Of a stretch of 64,000 nt of DNA, positions 13,865-26,279 are shown in pieces. Positions within the stretch are counted from its first letter, which is position 1. Every line of letters starts with the position of its first letter. The position numbers were made by a program, and so were the translations under genes. Source of the DNA: Glandiceps talaboti (Eukaryota; Hemichordata; Enteropneusta; Spengelidae); NCBI RefSeq assembly GCF_964340395.1, contig NC_135561.1, positions 24,518,669-24,582,668 on the forward strand, given 5' to 3'. The notes under the pieces were generated by a model. It was not told the DNA's origin. It did no database searches and worked only from the letters and a program-made list of their open reading frames with translations.

Positions 13865-16054
13865 CAGGTCACGTATGTAGCACAGAACTAAGTAATACAG
13901 TGTCAGTAGGCAAAGGCATCAGGCGTCCATCTTTTTGTAGCGGGAGCTGCGGTCAAAGACGGCTTTCACAACGGTATAACTCTATATATATATATATACA
14001 CAACTCCAGGTGTTAAATTCCAATTGTCAATGAGAACCAATCACAATAAAGGCATCCCCGAACCACCAGCTTTGAATTGACATTTTGGCGGGAAACCATT
14101 GTCTATGATATCCACTCATAGTGACGCGAGGTATTGCACCTGTTGTAATGAGAAACAGCCAATCAAAGTGCACAGTACAAATTGTTTTCTTTTCTGTGAA
14201 TTTACAAGCATTTCAAAAACACCCTTGCATAACATACACGGGGGTTCACACTACACTAATAAATTGTTTGTCTCGAAATGCAAATACGGAAATTGGGCAA
14301 TATACGTTTGCGAAAGTGCTCAGAACGCAGAAGTCAGGATGTGTTTCCCCCGTTTGAATTACATTCCTTAAGTATAACATGTCATAGCCCAACAAATGTA
14401 AATATGATCAGTACGATTTCACCGGTACCTGCAGCATTGAACCGGTATCTCTGAATATACCACCTGGGACCCGCTCAATATTATAGTTGGACTGATACTC
14501 TGAAATTTCCGGTATCTCTGTTGACCTGTATTAAAAGGGATTTTTTTGAGAATTTATACGCTGTCAGTCAGATTTACTGTCATTTTATGGTGACAGTTTT
14601 TTACATTATTGATTACTGAACGCGGCTTCAGACTTATTTGTTGTCGTCTAGCTTATATATAAGTTTCCATCCCATATCCATTGACTCCTCAACACGTCAT
14701 CAATATAATTTAGTAAGCTTATTTATTTTTTTACAAAAAAGCTGACGCAAGTAATAATCCCAGAATGTAATGTGAAAATGTAGTCAATAAATAGTTCAGA
14801 CATAAACGTAACTGCGATTTTCCATATCTCTATGTCAACGTCGCAGTTTTTACAATCCGGGATACAAGAAAACATTTTTAATTGTATTTCAGCAATTGCA
14901 TTATTTTCCTTCCGTTTAAAATCAGTTATAGTCTATATTCTATGTTTTCTTTTAATCCCAGAATGATTTACAAAATATACAATAAACTATTGTATATTAT
15001 GTTAGTTTCAGTGCACACATTTGAGGGCGTTCTACATAATTTAAGATAATTTATACAGGGGATTTCTTCAACATTCTATTATAGGTAATGCTAAATTGAT
15101 AAGATGTCATCTAATTGTTTATGCATCAAATATTGGGCTTGCGTTATGAATACCAAGAGATGGTTAAGTTTCCTTGGTGGTATATATAATACTGTAAGTA
15201 CCGTTTACATTGTAATATACTGAGGAAAGATCTAAAAACGCAGATAACGACCGTTTAAAAGAGTTATACGTTACAATATAATAATAATGTCGCTATTTAT
15301 TACGCGACTGAGTGCACAATTTAACGCTTTGATTGATAATTCACGTTTATCAAGTCACTCTTTAGTATAGTCTGGTTTTCTTTGAGTTATGTTCAAATGT
15401 CTAGTATTTGTTTTTCATTGAGCGATCTAAGATTGAAAATCACCAAAGTTGCGCATCTATTTGAACCGCCAGCAATTGTTATCACATCGCCACCGAGCGG
15501 CAGCGAAAATGAATGCTACCGCATATCATATGTGTACTGTACACACATTAGTATATATCTGTGTAAGCTACACAGACTTAGGAGACGGGGCAGGTCACCG
15601 ACACCATGGGCACTAATTGCGGTTAAAACAAATGTTATAATAAATTACAATAGCCTACTCTGAATATGAGAGTGTAATCTCACTCGTCAACATAAATAAA
15701 CAGTTGATACAAAACATTTCAATACAAAAAGCAAACATGAATTGACTTTCAAAAAACACCACCGGATCAATTTCAAATAATTTACATGAATACAGTACGT
15801 TATTCTTAAATGAAATTACGTCTCATTTTATCAAATACAAAATATGAACAGGCGATTTAAATCGACTGGATATAAAATGGGACGACTTTTTCTCAACAAC
15901 AATAAATGTTACTGGCAAGTTTAGATAGAATATAACATAGCTATAATAAAACTGCCGTGGAGTTACCGTACACTGGAATAGAGAAAAGAAAGTTCACGTA
16001 GACAGAATAAACCCGATAGCTTCAGACAAAAATACCCACACAATTCACAAATAT
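13865..16054. other. no gene recognised
   Basis: Includes a (TA)n run at 13981-14000. Open frames here (for example 15382-15663) resemble nothing known. Confidence 0.45.
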
Positions 16055-16169
16055 TTGTTAACGATAACTAAGCAAATAGTTGAACTTGATAATTCACGGA
16101 AAGCAATGAATTCGCAATTTGACGTAGAAATCCCTAGAAGGAGAGTCTTGTCCCTAGACGGACAAAGCT

Positions 16170-16690
16170 ATGTCCCTCCTCACAATTCTGGCAGACAAAA
16201 ACACGAAGTTCGAGAGCAACGAATCGAAGGATGTCAGTGTTTATAGAACGTGGGAAATGTTGGCTGTTTTAGCAGTGATAGCAAACTTATGTGTCGTATA
16301 TATCCACTTATATTACCTTGAAAATTATTTTCTCAAGACAAGCTTCTTTGTCAATGTTAACAACATGTACTCAAGGTAAGATAGAAATTCTTTTCTTGTC
16401 AAATAAGATATCCAAAGGTATATATTTTCAATACTTTCGCTGATTTTATTCTCCAAAGTTGTGGAGCGTTGTTTGTACTATGTCTATACATAGAGTAACG
16501 TATCGCTGATCAAAAGACAACCCATAAATTTATGTATGATTAATTTCTTTTTATCATTTCAACAGGGAATCGTGAAAAAATTGAAGAATTGAACAAATGG
16601 AAGACAGAACTTGAACAGAAACAGAGGGGGGTTTATGACAAACAAGACAGAGTAGAAGAGAAACTCGAAGATCATGAGAAAAGAAATTAA
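16170..16690 (+). pseudogene. possible type II membrane protein, two exons, frame disrupted
   Basis: The first exon (16170 to about 16375) encodes a short polar N-terminus, a hydrophobic segment (MLAVLAVIANLCVVYIHLYYL) and about 20 residues, then stops at a consensus donor (TCAAG/GTAAGA). After an intron of about 190 bp and an acceptor ending TTTCAACAG, a Lys/Glu-rich heptad-like stretch begins at about 16566 (REKIEELNKWK and on). The layout suggests a type II membrane protein with a membrane-proximal coiled coil. Joining these two sites directly shifts the frame into a stop, and the coiled-coil frame is itself broken near 16690. So this is a decayed copy, or the true splice sites differ. Family not identified. 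A partial duplicate lies at 17790-18010. Confidence 0.35.
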
Positions 16691-17789
16691 ATACTTGACG
16701 GCACTCAACAACAGCTACAAAATCCAAAAATGAACTCGTACAGAGAAAGAGATCTGAGATAAGAGAGATAACAGTCTTCATGAAAACAACCTCATCAATT
16801 ACTTTAGTCCGATGGGTATTGTTTCAAATGTTGTACTTGGTTTAATCAGGGTTCAGAAGTATTTGTCAGCAATTATTCAAAACTAGTGACCTTACGGACA
16901 CGCGTACGTGAGCTTAAATGTCATATGTGACTGGAAGTTTGTATCGCACTCCATCTCTACCTCAGTCGAAAATTTCAAGTCACGAATTTCACGTTTGTGT
17001 TTGGAACAAAAGCTTAACATAATACATTGGTTCAACAACAAAGTTGTATTTAGCTTGTATCATATTTATGAATACACATATAGTATGTGGGCATATATAT
17101 ACTATATGGGATACCGATAAGTGTGAACAATTATACTTACACAGTGTGTGGGTATACTATATACTGTTATGTATATGAACACATATATACGGAATATAGA
17201 TATCCAAGTATATGGATACATATATGCATAGCCATGGTATGAAGGGCGCCCAAATTTGTTTTTACTTTACATTCTTGTTTTTATTCCAGTGGTTTACAAT
17301 GTAATTACGTATGTGCCATCTTTTGACTGTCAACTGCCACCTGTGATACAAAGGCCATCTCATGACACACAGATCTACATTTCATTCATTTGTCTTTGTA
17401 ACTAAAACAATCAACTGGATTTCGATTGACAATGTAAACATACTTGTTATGTTGATAATGAGAAGAACTTCTAGAGTTTTCAATTAATCACTGACAACAG
17501 TGGCCGTTCTATTAAATCGTAATCGTCGTGCGGGTGAAGTTTGTAAATCTGGTGCTGGAAGAGTCAGCCCGTGTTTTCCTCTCCTTAGAATGTCGTTGAG
17601 GGCTCCCTACTGTCGCCCTGGTGGACATAGCAATCACGGAGCCGCGCCTCTGGACCCAGCCTCTGGAGAGACAAGGCCCGTGCTGCGGAGAACGCGATGT
17701 GTTCGAATAGCAACTCACTTTCAGAAGTCGAACATAGTTACTATGCACAACGAAAGTTGTCAATGTAAATAGAACTGTGTAAGTCTCTG
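16691..17789. other. no gene recognised
   Basis: Contains TATA/CATA-rich sequence (17080-17230) and overlapping open frames on both strands at 17500-17900 that resemble nothing known. The 17500-17720 part is noticeably more GC- and CpG-rich than its surroundings. Confidence 0.4.
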
Positions 17790-18010
17790 ACTGTTTTTGC
17801 AGTGATAGCAAACTTACATGTCGTATATATCCACTTTTATTACCTTGAAAATGATTTTCTCCAGACGAGCTTCTTTGTCCATATTGACGACACGTACTCA
17901 AGGTAAGATAGAAAGTCTTTTCTTGTCAAATAAGATATCCAAATCTATATCTATTTCAAGACTGAATTTACTCATGTTATTCTCCAAACTTGAGGTGCGT
18001 TGTTTGTAAT
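17790..18010 (+). pseudogene. duplicate of the transmembrane exon
   Basis: Clear similarity to 16268-16480: the same hydrophobic segment (AVIANLHVVYIHFYYL), the same donor context (TACTCAAGGTAAGATAG) and about 100 bp of matching downstream intron. Its open frame starts after a stop codon just upstream (the TAA in AATGTAAATAG), and no N-terminal methionine is found, so the copy is partial. It reflects a local segmental duplication about 1.5 kb apart. Confidence 0.5.
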
Positions 18011-18339
18011 ATGCATTCGTTTGATCATACGGGTAATTAGTAATACCATTTATTGAGTTATTGATGACAAAGAGAAGTAGACTAAAGATTTACACACTCG
18101 TCATTCTTAGTTGAAAGTAAATATAAGAATTTTCAACGGCATTGCGAACACCTCATTACGAAAATACATGACTAAAGTGATCTCTGGTCTGAATTTTTCA
18201 TATGTATTTTTTTAAAGCGATTGTCAAAGAACAATTATAAGAATTACACTTCTTACATCGAGAAGCGAAATTAAACATTTTCCTTCGCCGCAAGTAGTTC
18301 TGAAGCATACATGTATATTGGCATGAGAACGTGTTTGTG

Positions 18340-18408
18340 TGTGTCATTGTCTCTGTCTCTCTCCCTCTGTCTGTCTGTCTGTCTGTCTCTGTCTCTGTCT
18401 GTCTGTCT

Positions 18409-18483
<75 letters not shown>
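18340..18483. repeat. (CTGT)n(CT)n microsatellite
   Basis: CTGT repeats grading into an uninterrupted CT run of about 70 bp. Confidence 0.9.
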
Positions 18484-18485
<2 letters not shown>

Positions 18486-18618
18486 GAGTTACATTATTAA
18501 ACAGACAAAGGTTATTGCTACCGACGACTTTGTTCGATCGTGTAGAAATACGGTATCATAGTAACTGGTTTGCTGACGTTATGCCACGTCCTGGCTAAGA
18601 AGCTAGCAGAAGGAAATG

Positions 18619-19272
18619 TTAGACATACAGGATTCTGGTTATACATTGTAAACATATATAGGACACTTAGACATACAGGATTCTGGTGATACATTGTAAA
18701 CATATATAGCGCACTTAAACATACAGGATTCAGGTGATACATTATAAACATATATAGGGCACTTAGACATACAGGATTCTGGTGATACATTGTAAACATA
18801 TATAGGACAGTTAGACATACAGGATTCTGGTGATACATTGTAAACATATATAGGACAGTTAGACATACAGGATTCTGGTAATACATTGTAAACATATATA
18901 GGGCAGTTAGACATACAGGATTCTGGTGATACATTGTAAACATATATAGGACAGTTAGACATACAGGATTCTGGTAATACATTGTAAACATATATAGGAC
19001 ACTTAGACATACAGGATTCTGGTGATACATTGTAAACATATATAGGACACATAGACATACAGGATTCTGGTGATACATTGTAAACATATATAGGACACTT
19101 AGACATACAGGATTCTGGTAATACATTGTAAACATATATAGGACACATAGACATACAGGATTCTGGTAATACATTGTAAACATATATAGGACACATAGAC
19201 ATACAGGATTCTGGTGATACATTGTAAACATATATAGGACACTTAGACATACAGGATTCTGGTAATACATTG
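18619..19272. repeat. 48-bp minisatellite, left block
   Basis: About 13.6 head-to-tail copies of a 48-bp unit containing GGATTCTGGTAATACATTG and TAAACATATATAGG. The unit length is divisible by three and lacks stops in two minus-strand frames, so long periodic open frames appear (16-residue period). Copy-to-copy changes are mostly amino-acid-changing, so this is not treated as a gene. The right block is at 20042-22104. Confidence 0.95.
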
Positions 19273-20041
19273 CAACATAATTATAAAATGGGAGACAATA
19301 TTCTCAGAATTGTAAAGCAGCACTCCTACTTGGGCATTGAACTGTCACATGACCTGGAATGGAAGCACCACATATCAAATATCACATCTAAAGCATCAAG
19401 GATCCTAGGACTACTACAGAGACATCTACATGACTGTCCTCCCAGTACCAAACAAACTGCATATATGTCCCTTGTACGACCGCGTTTGGAGTATTGTGCA
19501 AGTATATGGGACCCTTACACCAAAGTTGGCAAAAATGCTGTTGAAAAAATTCAACGCAAAGCAGCTCGATTTGTCACCGGAAACTACAAGAGGGAGGCCA
19601 GTGTATCCGATATGCTACGGAAGCTCCAATGGCAATGCCTTGAAAATCGCAGAGCAGTTAGCAGACTAACTTTCCTATACAAAGCTACAAAAAATCTAGT
19701 TGCTTTTCAAGATGATAAACTACCAGAATCATCATCACGTTCTACTAGGGGAAGTGTACCTGGTTCTTCTTTCATATCGATCATCGCTAAGAAAAACTGT
19801 TACAAATATTCACTTATTCCTCGGACAATTCCAGAATGGAATCTCTTACCATTATCCATTCAACAAGCAAAGACAATAGACAGTTTCAAATCTGCCCTCT
19901 CCAGCATTGATATCACCGATCTCATAGATCGTGCTCACCTGAACACGGGTGAGATCTAAAGGACGCCGCCAGCGTTACGCCTGTGTGATGATAATCCTTT
20001 TTAGGATGTTTACACAGTATAGAAGTAGAAGTAGAAGTAGA
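19273..20041 (+). mobile_element. 5'-truncated CR1/L2-group LINE inserted in the minisatellite
   Basis: An open frame to 19959 encodes the region after the reverse-transcriptase catalytic core of a LINE polyprotein: KQHSYLGIELSHDLEW, then SLVRPRLEYCASIWDPYTK, KIQRKAARFV and a C-terminal RTIPEWNLLPLSIQ motif. These blocks are characteristic of Jockey/CR1/L2-group elements. The catalytic YADD half is absent because the element is 5'-truncated. After the stop, an 80-bp 3' end finishes in four GTAGAA-type hexamers, a microsatellite tail. The minisatellite phase continues across the insertion with no visible target duplication. Confidence 0.85.
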
Positions 20042-22104
20042 AGTAAACATATATAGGGCACTTAGACATACAGGATTCTGGTGATACATTGTAAACATAT
20101 ATAGGACAGTTAGACATACAGGATTCTGGTAATACATTGTAAACATATATAGGACACTTAGACATACAGGATTCTGGTAATACATTGTAAACATATATAG
20201 GACACTTAGACATATAGGATTCTGGCAATACATTGTAAACATATATAGGGCAGTTAAACATACAGGATTCTGGTAATACATTGTAAACATATATAGGACA
20301 GTTAGACATACAGGATTCTGGTAATACATTGTAAACATATATAGGACAGTTAGACATACAGGATTCTGGTAATACATTGTAAACATATATAGGGCACTTA
20401 GACATACAGGATTCTGGTAATACATTGTAAACATATATAGGACACTTAGACATACAGGATTCTGGTAATACATTGTAAACATATATAGGACAGTTAGACA
20501 TACAGGATTCTGGTGATACATTGTAAACATATATAGGACAGTTAGACATACAGGATTCTGGTGATACATTGTAAACATATATAGGACAGTTAGACATACA
20601 GGATTCTGGTGATACATTGTAAACATATATAGGGCACTTAGACATACAGGATTCTGGTAATACATTGTAAACATATACAGGACAGTTAGACATACAGGAT
20701 TCTGGTAATACATTGTAAACATATATAGGACAGTTAGACATACAGGATTCTGGTAATACATTGTAAACATATATAGGACACTTAGACATACAGGATTCTG
20801 GTGATACATTGTAAACATATATAGGGCACTTAGACATACAGGATTCTGGTAATACATTGTAAACATATACAGGACAGTTAGACATACAGGATTCTGGTAA
20901 TACATTGTAAACATATATAGGGCACTTAGACATACAGGATTCTGGTAATACATTGTAAACATATATAGGACAGTTAGACATACAGGATTCTGGTAATACA
21001 TTGTAAACATATATAGGGCACTTAGACATACAGGATTCTGGTAATACATTGTAAACATATATAGGACACTTAAACATACAGGATTCTGGTAATACATTGT
21101 AAACATATATAGGGCACTTAGACATACAGGATTCTGGTAATACATTGTAAACATATATAGGACACTTAAACATACAGGATTCTGGTAATACATTGTAAAC
21201 ATATATAGGGCACTTAGACATACAGGATTCTGGTGATACATTGTAAACATATATAGGACAGTTAGACATACAGGATTCTGGTAATACATTGTAAACATAT
21301 ATAGGGCACTTAGACATACAGGATTCTGGTAATACATTGTAAACATATATAGGACAGTTAGACATACAGGATTCTGGTAATACATTGTAAACATATATAG
21401 GGCACTTAGACATACAGGATTCTGGTAATTCATTGTAAACATATATAGGACACATAGACATACAGGATTCTGGTGATACATTGTAAACATATATAGGACA
21501 CTTAGACATACAGGATTCTGGTAATACATTGTAAACATATATAGGACACTTAGACATACAGGATTCTGGTGATACATTGTAAACATATATAGGGCACTTA
21601 GACATACAGGATTCTGGTAATACATTGTAAACATATATAGGACACTTAGACATACAGGATTCTGGTGATACATTGTAAACATATATAGGGCAGTTAGACA
21701 TACAGGATTCTGGTAATACATTGTAAACATATATAGGGCACTTAGACATACAGGATTCTGGTAATACACTGTAAACATATATAGGACACTTAGACATATA
21801 GGATTCTGGTGATACATTGTAAACATATATAGGGCACTTAGACATACAGGATTCTGGTGATACATTGTAAACATATATAGGGCAGTTAGACATACAGGAT
21901 TCTGGTAATACATTGTAAACATATATAGGGCAGTTAGACATACAGGATTCTGGTAATACATTGTAAACATATATAGGACACTTAGACATACAGGATTCTG
22001 GTAATACATTGTAAACATATATAGGACACTTAGACATACAGGATTCTGGTAATACATTGTAAACATATATAGGGCACTTAGACATACAGGATTCTGGTGA
22101 TACT
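20042..22104. repeat. 48-bp minisatellite, right block
   Basis: About 43 further copies of the 48-bp unit, with recurrent variants at a few positions (GGACAC/GGGCAC, CACTTAG/CAGTTAG/CACATAG, GGTAATAC/GGTGATAC). The variants are mixed along the array, as expected from unequal exchange. Two minus-strand frames stay open throughout, giving periodic peptides containing CPIYVYNV or YMFTMYYQNPVCL. Confidence 0.95.
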
Positions 22105-22932
22105 TTTAATACAGTATAACTGTAAGAATTTACATCAGCTATGTAACATAGTAATATTAAAAATAACTTAATTTGACAAAGAATATGGATTCAAACAAGT
22201 TTCCAAATAAATATAAATTATTTATAAAAAAAACCCCCAACAATTGCTAATTAAAAATTATGAGGGTATATCACGTATTTAAATGATTATGTAAATTTGT
22301 TGTTGTGATGCCAACAGTCAAATTAGGAATGTATATGCAAAGATTCTATGCCAACAACTTAAGACAGTGCAAAAAGCTTCAAAGTTTGCTGCTTAACTGT
22401 ATTAAAAAAAACTTCAACCCATTCTAAGGCATAAAGAATATTTGGTTCCAGTTACTTGACCCCACCTAGTTTTTCATTACTGACCCTAAACTTTTTTTTA
22501 CATATTTGAGAAAAAAATAATAAAATCGTGACAATTGTTAAGTCTCGTCAGAAATATTTAATGGATGCGGAAACTGACATCATCTTAAAAAGACAATATA
22601 ATAAAACTGTTCTTCCAATCTGTAATGGCTGTACATCTGATGGGAAGAAACCAATAACACAGAGACCATATAGAAAACAATGGAAAACATAACTACCTGA
22701 ACTAGACACTCACATATGAAAAAAAAAATCTACCTTCCCCACCTATTCTAAAATTTAGTGTAATTGGAACCACACTAATATTTTTAGGACTAAGTTAAAA
22801 TCAAGAAAAAAATACAACTTTTAAAAATAGAAATTTTAAATCATATAAAAATTAAGCCCTGCAGCTTTTAGAATCAAACACGGCTGAGTACTTTGTTAAC
22901 GCAAAGTACAGATTGCAGATTGTCAATTCCTT

Positions 22933-22966
<34 letters not shown>

Positions 22967-23562
22967 CAAGTATGGGAGGAAGGAAATAATAAACAACTAG
23001 TAAATGGCAATGAGAGCTATATAAACAGTTATCTTATCCCTTATTGCTAATTCGGTTCATCAAATCTTAAAATCTCTTTTAAGATACCATGTTGACATCC
23101 AGACTATCTTTATCCCCTGTTACAAGTATGGTTTAGATGTAACATTATGACCACACACTTAGGAATGATTCGACAACCAACGATATATTCACTAAAACTT
23201 GTTAAAATACATTGTACACATTACTTAGTGGTTGGTAGTGTTCATAAGTTGTACACTGAAAATATGTAATAATGTACATTAGAACACTGATTTTAGGGTG
23301 CAGATCCATAAATCTATTTTTGAATAAAGGATTTTACGTCTCATTCCAGATCTCGCAAGATATGCAAATATGCCTAGCTACACATAATTGTCTACCTATA
23401 GGTGATTCTATACAGTTCATGTATGACAGGTAAATCGATTACATTTAATAAAATCCATTTAAAATATCACATTCCAGTTAGAGCTAGAACAGTTTTAATA
23501 TAAACTGTAAATGTTATGTAATGGAAATCCGATATAAAACAATTTCCTGAGTAAATTAATTA
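22105..23562. other. no gene; MITE and microsatellite
   Basis: Apart from the MITE at 22444-22771 and an (AAC)n run at 22937-22967, nothing is recognised in this AT-rich stretch. Confidence 0.5.
22444..22771 (+). repeat. MITE family C copy
   Basis: Starts GGTTCCAGTTAC and ends GTAATTGGAACC, a good terminal inverted repeat. The internal sequence matches 7963-8240 and, inverted, 52764-53093. Confidence 0.8.
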
Positions 23563-23916
23563 TAAAGTGGCCATATGGATGAGGACTGGCTATTTATTTT
23601 GGATTTTTTCATTTATAAACAATTTTATCATATGGCTTTGTACTTGAAAATAAATGTGAAACAACATATAGCAAGTCCTTGTTTGTAACTAAATAAATTG
23701 CAAAAGATTAATAAATGTGTAAAATGTCCGTTATTATATGTACAATAACATTTTATACACTTTTTGAATAGCTTTTTGCAATGTATGACATTACAAACAC
23801 AGATTTGGTCACTGTTATTTGACATTGATTTTTCAAGTAGGAAGCCATGATAAAATTGTTTTATAAACTAAAAATCAAAAATAAATGCCAAATCTTCATC
23901 CATATAGCCACTTAAT
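23563..23916. repeat. palindromic MITE family D copy
   Basis: Imperfect palindrome of about 350 bp beginning AAAGTGGCCATATGGATGAG and ending CATCCATATAGCCACTTAA. A second copy lies inside a transposase intron at 30412-30741, and a half-copy at 480-564. Non-coding. Confidence 0.8.
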
Positions 23917-23994
23917 ACAAAGTATATAAATCAAAATCCAATATAGTGTCCTGAGTAAACATATTGAAATTGAATCAGTTAATTGATTCTAGAA

Positions 23995-24503
23995 TCACGC
24001 ATTGATTGCATCTTTACTGTGGGGCAAACTATTCTCTTTTATCCAATTTATTAATGGGTCATGTTCACTCTCATCTCCTTCTCCTGTTTGCAGACATTGC
24101 AAACATACACCTCTCTTTCTCAGAAATGGTGTAAATATGATGTCATTATATATACATTGGCCACAAATCAATAGTACGAAGCCGAGTACTTCCAGAGCAA
24201 GGAAATTCTCCCACCGTAGTAAACAACTGATTCCCCAGATAACAACTGTACGGACACTATCTAGAACCATACGTGTTGTAGCACTGATTTCCTTTGTAAC
24301 GCTGATACCGGCAAAGTTGAAGAAAGCGATGCTGACCATGTTACCAAGAAATGCTAGAATCAACAGGTGGTTGTTTGCCATCTGGTAAAATGCATCTATG
24401 GCGTCTTCAAGTCGATGACCTGGGCTGTCCAGTCTTAGATCACCAGCATTGATATAGTAGAATGGTATAAGCAGCAAACTTAGAAACATAAATCCAAAAA
24501 AAC
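23995..24503 (-). CDS. SLC35F6-like transporter, last exon
   Basis: The final 169 residues of a drug/metabolite-superfamily nucleotide-sugar-type transporter. The blocks FFNFAGISVTKE, SATTRMVLDSVRTVVIW and ALEVLGFVLL are very close to what I know of vertebrate SLC35F6. At least three hydrophobic helices are visible (around LSLLLIPFYYI, LAFLGNMVSIAFF and LEVLGFVLLICGQCIY). The C-terminal tail is acidic and contains EHDPLI, which fits the [DE]xxxL[LI] lysosomal sorting motif and sits where vertebrate proteins have a similar one. The exon starts after an acceptor (TTATTTGTAG) in the middle of a glycine codon and ends at a stop. The upstream exons were not found in the window; a P-like transposon begins about 360 bp upstream, probably in the preceding intron. 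Confidence 0.85.
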
Positions 24504-24540
24504 CTACAAATAATTGAAATATTGGTAAGTAATAAGATGT

Positions 24541-24862
24541 AATTCCCCCAATTTTACTTTGTTCAGCCAAGGAAAACACGGGTGACGTAGGGGCCTTTGT
24601 CACTACAAGCCATTAGACAAGTATTTTCTGAAGAAAAATATTGGAGAATAACATAATTATACCAGTACCAGTAATATCAAAGAAAAATCAGGGAAAGTAA
24701 TGACAATTTTGAATGTTTTGACTCATATTTTGAACAAAGGAGAACCAGTGATGTAGACACAAGTTGTCGTGACATAGATGTACATTGTTGTGACATAGAA
24801 TGACCAGTCTGGGTGGATATATTCTATATTCTTTGTTAAACTTGGCTTGCGCATGGTATAAT
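24541..24862 (+). repeat. dispersed repeat family E copy
   Basis: Matches 56599-56883 in several blocks (TTCAGCCAAGGAAAA, GACATAGAATGACCAG, GCATGGTATAAT). The P-like transposon is inserted at its right end. The left part overlaps the intron just upstream of the SLC35F6 exon. Confidence 0.6.
24855..24862. repeat. 8-bp target-site duplication, left
   Basis: GGTATAAT directly precedes the left terminal inverted repeat and recurs at 34316-34323. Eight base pairs is the target-duplication length known for P elements. Confidence 0.85.
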
Positions 24863-24863
24863 C

Positions 24864-24898
24864 ATAGACAGTGGAGGGGAGAAGGACAGGAAAGCCGG
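24864..24898 (+). repeat. left terminal inverted repeat, 35 bp
   Basis: Begins ATAGACAGTGGAGGGGAGAA and is an exact inverse of 34281-34315 over all 35 positions. The base before it (C at 24863) may also belong to the element, which would leave one unmatched base. Confidence 0.95.
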
Positions 24899-24937
24899 CA
24901 AAACTTCAAAGAGTAATCTTTGTTTATCTTTGCGAGC

Positions 24938-24951
24938 TTGTCTGGAATATA
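24938..24951 (+). promoter_or_regulatory. left subterminal inverted repeat
   Basis: TTGTCTGGAATATA is repeated in inverse at 34247-34260. It lies 74 bp from the left end and its partner 55 bp from the right end. P-element transposase is known to bind subterminal sites, so this pair is a candidate recognition site; binding is not shown. Confidence 0.6.
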
Positions 24952-24959
24952 ACAGTTGG

Positions 24960-25146
24960 CGCTGCCTAATCTCGCGCGTGTGTAAATACGGGAAATGACG
25001 TCATCTGACGCTACCAGCACAACCAGCCTGACGCGATAACTCACAACGTGTGGTTCGAGGTGCAAAAGAAATCGTGTTTTCTCAATCTTTTCGAAGATAT
25101 TTCGTCCGAATTTGGAGTTTGTCTCTTCTGTCATTAGGTTCTAACG
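24960..25146 (+). other. putative untranslated first exon of the transposase gene
   Basis: A strong donor (TAACG/GTAAGT at 25147) lies just inside the left end, and the transposase coding exon begins after an acceptor at 26758-26759. I infer a non-coding first exon here; its 5' edge is a guess. The region is CpG-richer than the surrounding DNA, as a promoter might be. Confidence 0.35.
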
Positions 25147-26215
25147 GTAAGTTTCTTTTGCCATTCTCAGTTAATTTTCTATACGTACACTTTCAGTCAA
25201 GACAATGAAATGCTTCGATGTCTAATTGTTGTCTGTAAATTGTATCAATGTGTCACTTCAAGTTATGGATTTTGTCCCCGTATTACTATTTTCTGGTCAT
25301 GTTTTTATGGAAACCACATGCATGAAGTCGTTCTTGTGTTACTAAACAAGTGCACCGTGCAATTTGCCGTTGTCGAGTGTATACTGACGTCGTATAAAAA
25401 TAAATCAAAAAATGCCCGACCACAGGTTATGACTTATGTTCTCATGTTCATATGTTGTTTACTGCTAAAACTTTACCGTTGTTGTCTTTGTATTAGTTTG
25501 TAAAGTTTTTGAACTAAAATTTCTCCGTCGGTTTTTTTGTGTGTGTAAAGACATGCACGAAGTCTTTCTGCCAGAGGCAAAACGTGTACTTTGACATTTT
25601 CTGTGGACAAGGGGTATCATGTCATACAATTACTCGACATTCGAATGCCACGATTGTCCCTGTACAGCTCGTAACTGACGTACCGATTTGCTAAATTAGT
25701 CTAATTTTGTCCCCCTTTTACAATTTTGTCGTTAAATATCCTTCGAAAAAACATGGACCATGTCGTTCCGATTGAGGTTTATCATGTCACCACGTAAACA
25801 GTACTCAATGAACTTGTCATGGCGTCGTGTAATAAAAGCTACAAAAATCCAAGGTTTAGGGTACCCGGGGCCCTTTTTATGGCTGATGACATATGGTTTC
25901 TCTCATATTCCTTCTCGTACCCCCTTTCTGAGAGTGTACGGTTAATATTGTCGCTCGACAACTGAGGAGATGTCGGTTTCCGGAGTCTCCGTACGTAGCT
26001 TTGTCTATCACTTCCGGGAAGCAAAACAGCTGTATGCGTTCACGTAGTTGAGTATAGCCGGCCATGTATCAGCGTTAAAAAATTGCAAAATATATTACGA
26101 GTATAATCATAATGGTATAATCATAACCATCGATACCACAACTCTAAGGTGTGCATGTAGCATTTGTAATCACCCCGTCATGCAATGGCGTCAAACAACA
26201 ACAACAACAACAACA

Positions 26216-26279
<64 letters not shown>

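Noticed and set aside
18518-19270. Long repetitive minus-strand frames over the 48-bp array as a real repeat protein
   Set aside because: The frames follow from unit length and lack of stops. Two frames are open at once and variants change residues freely, so it is treated as a minisatellite.
19922-22085. 714- and 691-codon minus-strand frames as genes
   Set aside because: Same reason: they are the right block of the minisatellite, and one extends into the LINE tail.
24002-24388. 128-codon plus-strand frame opposite SLC35F6
   Set aside because: Antisense shadow of a well-supported exon.
24862-25134. 90-codon minus-strand frame beside the left transposon end
   Set aside because: It reads back across the terminal inverted repeat and opposite the putative transposase leader; no domain is seen.
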